This document shows positions 6,266-11,407 of a stretch of 11,407 nt of DNA, in pieces. The notes beneath the pieces were generated by a model. That model saw only the letters and a program-made list of their open reading frames with translations, was not told the origin of the DNA and made no database searches. Source of the stretch: Haloquadratum sp. J07HQX50 (GTDB taxonomy: Archaea; Halobacteriota; Halobacteria; Halobacteriales; Haloferacaceae); assembly GCA_000416005.1 (NCBI GenBank), contig KE356562.1, positions 500,448 through 511,854 on the forward strand, read 5' to 3'. The position numbers and the translations under genes are program-made. Positions within the stretch are counted from its first letter, which is position 1; every line of letters starts with the position of its first letter.

Positions 6266-6760
6266 TCAGTCGATACGCTCCATGAGCTCGGTCACGGCCT
6301 TGACTCCCTCGGCCTCTTCCTCGCGGATCTCCCCTAAGACGCATCGCAGGCGGTCCTGATCGATACTGAATTGACTATTTGAGTCGTCAATCGCCGTAAG
6401 CAAATCATCATAGAATTTATATGCCGTTTCTTCGTTACAGAGTTGATCGTAGAGAACATCATCGAATGCAGCTGCTTCTGCTTGGCCGTATTGAGCCTCA
6501 ACAAGGGCCTCAATCTCCTCGTACGCGACGCTTTCAGCGTCTAAATCTGAGATTAACTCCTCGAGACGCTCACGATGATGGGCCGACTCGGTGGCTGCAT
6601 CGTCTAATAGGCTTGCAACCTCTGGGGCAAGTGCAGAATCAGTTGTCATTGATTGATTGTGCCGGGAGACACGCGCTTCGACTACCTCTTCTAAAACAAT
6701 ACCGATCTGAAGAAGCCGAGCTAATTGATGATCAGAATGTAGTGCTTGGCCGACACTCAT
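6266..6760 (-). CDS. ferritin-like di-iron protein
   Basis: The 164-residue product begins MSVGQALHSDHQLARLLQIG and is almost wholly helical and acidic. It carries a four-helix ferritin-like pattern with candidate metal ligands: VLEEVVEAR (about residues 22-30), an ExxH in ATESAHHRERLEEL (about 57-68), EETAYKFYDDL (about 110-120) and EIREEEAEGV near the end. This spacing matches the rubrerythrin/DUF892-like ferritin superfamily, whose members oxidise and store iron or handle peroxide. It lacks the C-terminal rubredoxin domain, so it is not a full rubrerythrin. It follows sufD by 147 bases and precedes sirR by 33 bases on the same strand, so it is likely co-transcribed with sirR. Iron buffering for Fe-S assembly is a reasonable guess. 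A GGAGG ribosome binding site precedes its ATG within an inverted repeat. Confidence 0.8.
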   Translation of the reverse strand: MSVGQALHSDHQLARLLQIGIVLEEVVEARVSRHNQSMTTDSALAPEVASLLDDAATESAHHRERLEELISDLDAESVAYEEIEALVEAQYGQAEAAAFDDVLYDQLCNEETAYKFYDDLLTAIDDSNSQFSIDQDRLRCVLGEIREEEAEGVKAVTELMERID

Positions 6761-6761
6761 T

Positions 6762-6781
6762 GATACTTCCTCCGGAGTATC
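6762..6781 (-). promoter_or_regulatory. inverted repeat overlapping the ribosome binding site of the ferritin-like gene
   Basis: GATACT (6762-6767) and AGTATC (6776-6781) are exact reverse complements around TCCTCCGG, whose CTCCGGAG part is itself palindromic. On the minus strand the GGAGG Shine-Dalgarno sequence lies inside it, 9 bases from the ATG at 6760. It may be a protein-binding operator or an mRNA hairpin that hides the ribosome binding site. A clear Shine-Dalgarno sequence is notable because many haloarchaeal genes lack one. Confidence 0.5.
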
Positions 6782-6907
6782 GGCATGGAATAACCCATAT
6801 TCGTGTGTTCACCGAGTGGTATCATAAATCCGTTCCCTCACAACAGATCAGTCACGTCCCAATTTTGATTACTTACTGCTTTGCCTGGCCGAAACAATGC
6901 AGCGAGT

Positions 6908-8122
6908 TTAGTCGAGTCGCTCTGCGATTAGCTCTTCGAGATCCTCACGGAACTCATCAACAGCGATCTCTTCGAGAACAGGGACAAAGAATCCCTTCAC
7001 AAGCATGTTTCGTGCAGCCAGCGGAGGCACTGATCGCGAAGTCATATAGAAGAGGTCCTCGCGATCGACCTGACCGACTGTCGCTGAATGAGATGCCTCT
7101 GTATCGTGATTATTGATTATCAGTTTTGGTGAGGCGTCAGCTTCACTCTCATCCGAGAGCATGAGTGTGTTTTCACGTTGATAGGAACTCGTGTTCCACG
7201 CACTTCGGCCAACGTCTTGAACGCCCTCATACACCGAGCGTGCTTCGTTATCAAGAACGCCGCGAGTGACAAGGTCTGCTGTCGTGTGCTCTGCATTATG
7301 CCATACTCGCGCATTGACATCAAAGTGCTGTGATTCGTGGCCAAAGAACGCACCGACAATCTGTGATTCTGAGGAGTCACCGTTCAATTCGGACTCAACA
7401 TCGCTTCGCGTCAGACCAGATCCAAGATTTCCTTCGATCCAATTGACCGTCGCATACGTCCCAACATCTGCGCGTTTGAGCGTGTATGTGTAAGTGTCAG
7501 ATTCGAGATTCTGCAACGAACCATACTGGACATAGGAGTTTTCCCCGGCCTCGATTTCGACCAAGTTTGAGAAGTATCGGGCATCGCTACCAGGATGCTC
7601 ATCACCAGCTTCAATACTCTCAAGAATCGTGACAGATGCAGACCCCTCTGTAATGACCAACGTGTGGCTAAATAGGGTCCGAGAGTTCATTTCTGCTCGA
7701 ACTTTCACGTCCTCAGCGTTTACTCCCTCAGGAACGTACACCACTGTTCCAGTCGTAAACAACGCAACTGAGAGTGCGGTGAGATAGTTCTCTGTCGGAT
7801 CGACTGTAGAGCCGAAGGAGGACTCAACCAGTTCGGGCAACTCATTGACAGCTTCTGCAAATGAGAGAATTTTGATACCCTCGGCAGTGACGCGACCTGT
7901 CTCGTCTGCCTGATTGAGCGGGTCAACTAGTGCTTCGAAGTCCAAGGCCTCAAGATTCGTCCAGCGTCGACCAGGTGTCTCGATGACATCCGGCAATGGG
8001 AGCTCCTCAAGTGCTTCGAGTGCTTCGAGACGCGTTTCTTCGAGCCATGCGGGCTCTGATCGGGCGTCAGATATCTCTTTGACGGTCTCAGCAGAGATAT
8101 TTGATGGAATTTGTGTACTCAT
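6908..8122 (-). CDS. sufD: SufD, Fe-S cluster assembly scaffold protein
   Basis: The 404-residue product begins MSTQIPSNISAETVKEISDA and ends EELIAERLD. I chose the ATG at 8122-8120 because it follows the sufB stop by a single base; an in-frame start 11 codons upstream would overlap sufB. The N-terminal helical part contains EPAWLEETRLEALEALEELP, shared by SufB and SufD. The central part is the right-handed beta-helix of the SUF-FeS family (PF01458), seen in VYVPEGVNAEDVKV, THTLVITEGSASV and NYVQYGSLQNLE-like repeats. The C-terminal region keeps the conserved His (H345, in ASHSATVGQ) that corresponds to E. coli SufD His360, followed by FYMTSRSVP. SufD pairs with SufB in a SufBC2D complex that assembles Fe-S clusters. 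Length and motifs are complete. Confidence 0.94.
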   Translation of the reverse strand: MSTQIPSNISAETVKEISDARSEPAWLEETRLEALEALEELPLPDVIETPGRRWTNLEALDFEALVDPLNQADETGRVTAEGIKILSFAEAVNELPELVESSFGSTVDPTENYLTALSVALFTTGTVVYVPEGVNAEDVKVRAEMNSRTLFSHTLVITEGSASVTILESIEAGDEHPGSDARYFSNLVEIEAGENSYVQYGSLQNLESDTYTYTLKRADVGTYATVNWIEGNLGSGLTRSDVESELNGDSSESQIVGAFFGHESQHFDVNARVWHNAEHTTADLVTRGVLDNEARSVYEGVQDVGRSAWNTSSYQRENTLMLSDESEADASPKLIINNHDTEASHSATVGQVDREDLFYMTSRSVPPLAARNMLVKGFFVPVLEEIAVDEFREDLEELIAERLD

Positions 8123-8123
8123 A

Positions 8124-9554
8124 TTATCCGAGACTCCCTTCCATTTCGAGTTCAACCAGTCGGTTGAGTTCGACTGCGTACTCGATTGGAAGCTCTTCGG
8201 TAATCGGTTCGATGAAGCCTGAGACGATCATTTGCTTGGCGTCATCGTCGTCCAATCCACGTGACTGCAGGTAGAAGATATCCTCATCACCAATCTTGCC
8301 AACTGTCGCCTCGTGTGCCACGTCAACCGACGATTCGTTAATCTCCATATATGGCATCGTATCCGATGTCGATTCGTTATCGAACATCAGCGCATCACAT
8401 TCGACGGCTGTCGAGGAGTTTTCGGCACCGTCGGCAATGTGAACAAGCCCACGGTAGTTCGTGCGGCCTCCATCCTTCGAGATCGACTTCGACTCGATCG
8501 TCGATGTGGTCTCAGGTGCGTTGTGATACACTTTTGCTCCGGTGTCGATATTTTGGCCGGCTCCGGCGAATGCAATCGTAATGTGGTTGTCAGACGCTCC
8601 GCGTCCCTTCAACACAGATGATGGGTACAGCATCGTTGCCTTCGATCCCATCGATCCTGAGATCCACTCCATGCGGCCGTCGGCTTCGACGAGGGCACGC
8701 TTGGTGTTGAGATTGTATGTGTTTTTCGACCAGTTCTGGACCGTCGAGTATTGGACGTGGGCATTCTCACCGACGAACACTTCGACGCCGCCAGCGTGGA
8801 GATTGAATGCGGAGTACTTCGGTGCCGAGCAGCCTTCGATGTAGTGCACTTCAGCGTTGTCCTCGGCAATGATGAGCGTGTGCTCGAATTGACCCATGCC
8901 TTCGGAGTTCATACGGAAGTACGCCTGGACAGGCATTTCGACAGTGACATCCTCGGGCACGTAGACGAAGGAGCCACCGGACCAGACAGCGCCGTGAAGC
9001 GCAGCGAACTTGTTGTCTGACGGAGGCACTGATTTGGTCATAAAGTGCTCGCGGACGATCTCTTCGTGTTCTTGGACGGCCTCGTCCATGTCACAGAAGA
9101 TGACACCCTTTTGTTCCCACTGCTCCTGCATATTCTGGTAGACAACTTCAGATTCGTACTGGGCACCGACGCCTGAAAGGGCGTTTTTCTCGGCCTCAGG
9201 AATGCCGAGCTTATCGAAGGTGTCCTTGATATCGTCAGGAAGCTCGGTCCAGTCGTCGACACCGGCACGGACGTCGACATCGGGACGAATGTAAGGAACA
9301 ATTTCGGAGACATCGACTTCACTGAGGTCAGGCGCCTCGGGCCAGTCGGTCGGCATCGGCATGGCCTGGAAGTGCTCGAGCGCGCGAAGGCGTCGTTCGA
9401 GCATCCATTCGGGCTCGTTTTTATCTGCAGAGATGAGTCGAATGGTCTCTTCAGTGAGTCCTTTCTCAGTTTTGTAGGCGGATGCCTCGTCCTTCTTGAA
9501 GTCAAATCGCGATTCAGTATCAGTCTGTTGAAGATGATTTTGTTCTGAACTCAT
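8124..9554 (-). CDS. sufB: SufB, Fe-S cluster assembly scaffold protein
   Basis: The 476-residue product begins MSSEQNHLQQTDTESRFDFK and reads through the SufB-specific N-terminal region (GLTEETIRLISADKNEPEWM), the segment PPSDNKFAALHGAVWSGGSF, the long beta-helix core, and a typical C-terminus ending EGSLG. Conserved functional residues are visible: Cys386 in TAVECDALMFD, the likely equivalent of the E. coli Cys405 that receives sulfur, and His414-Glu415 in DVAHEATVGKIG, matching the cluster-site pair seen in other SufB proteins. SufB is the core scaffold on which [4Fe-4S] or [2Fe-2S] clusters form before transfer to apo-proteins. No SufA, SufS or SufE gene lies nearby, which is common in archaea. 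It starts 38 bases after sufC and is followed by sufD after one base, so the three form one operon. Confidence 0.97.
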   Translation of the reverse strand: MSSEQNHLQQTDTESRFDFKKDEASAYKTEKGLTEETIRLISADKNEPEWMLERRLRALEHFQAMPMPTDWPEAPDLSEVDVSEIVPYIRPDVDVRAGVDDWTELPDDIKDTFDKLGIPEAEKNALSGVGAQYESEVVYQNMQEQWEQKGVIFCDMDEAVQEHEEIVREHFMTKSVPPSDNKFAALHGAVWSGGSFVYVPEDVTVEMPVQAYFRMNSEGMGQFEHTLIIAEDNAEVHYIEGCSAPKYSAFNLHAGGVEVFVGENAHVQYSTVQNWSKNTYNLNTKRALVEADGRMEWISGSMGSKATMLYPSSVLKGRGASDNHITIAFAGAGQNIDTGAKVYHNAPETTSTIESKSISKDGGRTNYRGLVHIADGAENSSTAVECDALMFDNESTSDTMPYMEINESSVDVAHEATVGKIGDEDIFYLQSRGLDDDDAKQMIVSGFIEPITEELPIEYAVELNRLVELEMEGSLG

Positions 9555-9592
9555 TGTAATCTATATCCAAATATTGCTTGTCTATCAGTCAC

Positions 9593-10513
9593 TTACGCTG
9601 CCTCGTACACTTCATTGCGAACCCACTCATACCCCTTATCTTCGAGTTGTTGTGCCAGCGATTCGTCACCACTCTTTACCAATTTCCCGTCGAGCATAAC
9701 GTGCACATAGTCAGGTTCGACATAGTCGAGAATTCGTTGATAGTGTGTGATCTGGAGTATGCCAGCTCCTTGTTTATCGCAGAGGGCAGTGATCCCGGAG
9801 GAAACGTCTTGAAGACGATCGATATCAAGACCAGAGTCAATTTCGTCAAGAACAGCAACGGATGGCTCTAACATAGCTGCCTGAAGAACTTCATTTTGTT
9901 TTTTCTCTCCGCCAGAGAAGCCGGCGTTAAGATATCGTTGCATGAACTTCTCATCCATGTCGAGTAGTTCCATTTTTTCTCTGAGGAGTTGTTGGAACTC
10001 TGCAACACCGATTTCACCATCATCAGCAGGGCCCTCCATTGGCGAATTTTCGAACCCTTCGTCTTCCTCGTCTGCCTCTTGTTCAGACTCTTCATCTTCC
10101 TCCTCGAAGAGCTCTTCTCGCTCTTCGAGTTTGGCATTGAGCGCTGTTCGAAGGAAGTTCGTCATGGTGACTCCCTCGATCTCGGCGGGATACTGGAAGC
10201 CAAGGAACACACCCAACGCGGCACGCTCATTTGGCTCAAGATCTAAGAGATTCCACGTACGCTTGTCATCGGGGATATCTACGTCTTGACCGAACTCGTC
10301 TTCGCCAAGGTGAATGAGTATTTCACCACCGGTGACTTTGTATGCTGGATGGCCGGCGATGACTTTTGCCGTCGTGGACTTACCTGACCCATTTGGGCCC
10401 ATGAGGGCATGAATCTCGCCGGATTGTACTTCAAGATCAACGCCGCGGAGGATTTCCTCTCCATCATCTTCCGCGACACGCGCCTGTAGGTTCTTGATTT
10501 CAAGTGTAGCCAT
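9593..10513 (-). CDS. sufC: SufC, ATPase of the SufBCD Fe-S assembly complex
   Basis: The 306-residue product begins MATLEIKNLQARVAEDDGEE and is an ABC-type ATPase without membrane segments. Visible motifs are Walker A GPNGSGKST (39-47), Q-loop Gln107 in FLGFQYPAEI, signature SGGEKKQ (200-206), Walker B VAVLDE (219-224) with the D-loop SGLD, and switch His257 in LQITHYQR. SufC drives shape changes of SufB-SufD by ATP hydrolysis. Residues 129-168 form a highly acidic insertion in the helical subdomain, with runs of Glu and Asp, making the protein about 50 residues longer than bacterial SufC. Acidic loops of this kind are seen in haloarchaeal ABC ATPases and probably reflect salt adaptation, though a specific role is possible. 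It is the first gene of the suf operon; its promoter should lie in the 152-base gap after polB. Confidence 0.97.
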   Translation of the reverse strand: MATLEIKNLQARVAEDDGEEILRGVDLEVQSGEIHALMGPNGSGKSTTAKVIAGHPAYKVTGGEILIHLGEDEFGQDVDIPDDKRTWNLLDLEPNERAALGVFLGFQYPAEIEGVTMTNFLRTALNAKLEEREELFEEEDEESEQEADEEDEGFENSPMEGPADDGEIGVAEFQQLLREKMELLDMDEKFMQRYLNAGFSGGEKKQNEVLQAAMLEPSVAVLDEIDSGLDIDRLQDVSSGITALCDKQGAGILQITHYQRILDYVEPDYVHVMLDGKLVKSGDESLAQQLEDKGYEWVRNEVYEAA

Positions 10514-10532
10514 TGGTAATTGAATGCCTCGT

Positions 10533-10540
10533 ATGTATAT
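10533..10540 (-). promoter_or_regulatory. candidate TATA box of the suf operon
   Basis: ATATACAT on the minus strand lies 19 bases before the sufC ATG, with its centre at about -24. This fits a leaderless haloarchaeal transcript. An alternative AT-rich element (CAAAAATAATA, around 10586-10596) would give a 5' untranslated region of several dozen bases. I cannot choose between them from sequence alone. Confidence 0.35.
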
Positions 10541-10627
10541 GGTGGGCGGTGTCGGGCATAATAGTTACGCATTTACTACTTGAGTATTATTTTTGGCAAA
10601 AAATTATTTGTGTTTTTGAAAGTTGAT

Positions 10628-10642
10628 CGACACGGGATGTCG
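10628..10642 (-). terminator. candidate terminator of polB
   Basis: CGACA and TGTCG form a perfect 5-bp stem with a 5-base loop, 23 bases after the polB stop. Further downstream on the minus strand is an AT-rich stretch with a T6 run at 10603-10598. Together they could stop polB transcription ahead of the suf promoter. Confidence 0.35.
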
Positions 10643-10665
10643 GGAGTTACACTATTTGTGAGGAC

Positions 10666-11407
10666 TCATACGAAGTTCCCGAGTCCAGTCTGCTGCTGAC
10701 CTGACTTAATTTCATCCCAACTCATCTCCAACGAATCGATAATACGCTCAATTGGACCTCTGAGCGTCTTTTCAAGCATGACATCCCAATCGACAGAGAA
10801 CGCTTCTGGGATCTGATCCTCATACTCAAAACAGATGACGTCGTGATTACGTTTAAATTCTGTATAGAGCGGGTCTGTTTGTGGATTGAATCCCTCTGAG
10901 TCTTCCATTGTACGGAACCAAGATGGATGGACCTTCTCAAGATACACTCGTTTTGGTTTTGAGCCTCGCTGGAAATTTGTCCCGAGGAATGCATTCGCGT
11001 ACTTTGCTCCACGAACCTGTGCAGTTGCGGTGTCGTATGCATTCAGTCGTTTTCCGATTCCGCCCGGAATCCCGACTTTGTCAAGTGGGATGTCTCCACT
11101 CTCAAATTGACTGATAATGTCGCTGAGATATGAGGCGATCTCATCTGTGTCGGTCCCATGTACGATCATCTCAATAACACGTTTCTGCACTTCCTTGGTG
11201 ATAGGTGCAATATCAGAGCGCTTGTACTCAAATCCTGTAATATCAATGTCATTGACATCCTTGCCCTCTTTCCAGACAATGTGTCCAGCGTATCGTTTCT
11301 TTTACCGGCCTGGAAAAACGTCGGTACAGCTTCTCAAACTCGATCTGAAATCGATGATGTGCGGCATTCAATTCGTCTGCTGCGAACGCATCGTACGAAT
11401 CATTGAT
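10666..11407 (-). CDS. polB: family B DNA polymerase (PolB), C-terminal part, frameshifted and cut by window edge
   Basis: The minus-strand frame enters from the right edge as NDSYDAFAADELNAAHHRFQ, continues to EFEKLYRRF, breaks at about 11296-11315, and resumes in another frame as KKRYAGHIVWKEGKDVNDID through the thumb domain to QQQTGLGNFV. This is the palm-thumb end of an archaeal replicative family B polymerase, just downstream of the catalytic YGDTD motif, which is outside the window. The conserved KKRY motif contacts duplex DNA. Reading it as FFQAGKKKRYAGH needs one T added to the T5 run and one A added to the A4 run, 8 bases apart; the unrepaired frame meets a TAA at 11304-11302. The last residues (QTGLGNFV) form a PIP box for PCNA. 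Haloarchaeal polB often carries inteins, none of which are seen in this part. Confidence 0.9.

Noticed and set aside
6421..7116. Plus-strand open frame of 231 codons
   Set aside because: It is antisense to the ferritin-like gene and the 3' part of sufD, and is rich in Arg, Gln and Leu; a shadow of the real genes.
9942..10289. Ser-rich plus-strand frame of 115 codons
   Set aside because: It is the antisense reading of the Glu/Asp-rich insertion of SufC, which gives runs of Ser codons.
1..11407. CRISPR array
   Set aside because: No regularly spaced direct repeats were seen anywhere; the only nearby direct repeat pair (4558-4618) is a single pair.

Overview
The window looks like chromosomal DNA from a haloarchaeon of low G+C content. 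Its proteins are strongly acidic and match halophilic archaeal families: the SufBCD cluster, a SirR-type regulator, DUF3054, FEN1 and family B DNA polymerase. Base composition is near 50% G+C, well below most Halobacteria, so Haloquadratum or a close relative is the best guess. That placement is an inference from composition and protein style, not a database result.

Layout from left to right. (1) 1-242, minus: start of a [2Fe-2S] ferredoxin cut by the window edge. (2) About 417-1148, plus: a wrecked IS1341-type TnpB with an internal deletion, frame shifts and a stop. (3) 1207-2577, minus: a DUF3054 membrane protein, a class I SAM methyltransferase and a possible 70-aa ORF. (4) 2709-4548, plus: a GNAT acetyltransferase and the flap endonuclease FEN1. 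(5) 4549-5640: about 1.1 kb with no intact gene, holding a structured repeat-like segment just after fen and possible protein remnants. (6) 5641-5712, minus: tRNA-Gln(TTG). (7) 5781-10513, minus: an iron and Fe-S block transcribed as sufC, sufB, sufD, a ferritin-like protein, then a SirR/DtxR-type regulator. (8) 10666-11407, minus: C-terminal part of a family B DNA polymerase, cut by the window edge.

Functionally, SufC (ATPase) with SufB and SufD (scaffold) builds Fe-S clusters. The adjacent ferritin-like protein and metal-type regulator suggest that Fe-S assembly, iron handling and iron sensing are co-located. FEN1 and PolB are replication enzymes, and both end in a QTGL-type PCNA-binding motif.

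Three single-base frame breaks interrupt otherwise well-conserved genes: one in sirR and two in polB. Each is repaired by lengthening a homopolymer run by one base. This pattern suggests sequencing or assembly error more than gene decay, whereas the TnpB copy is truly degenerate. I did not find a convincing undescribed system. The best candidates for follow-up are the fen to tRNA-Gln interval, the unusual metal site and Cys tail of the SirR-like regulator, and the inverted repeat over the ferritin-like gene's ribosome binding site.
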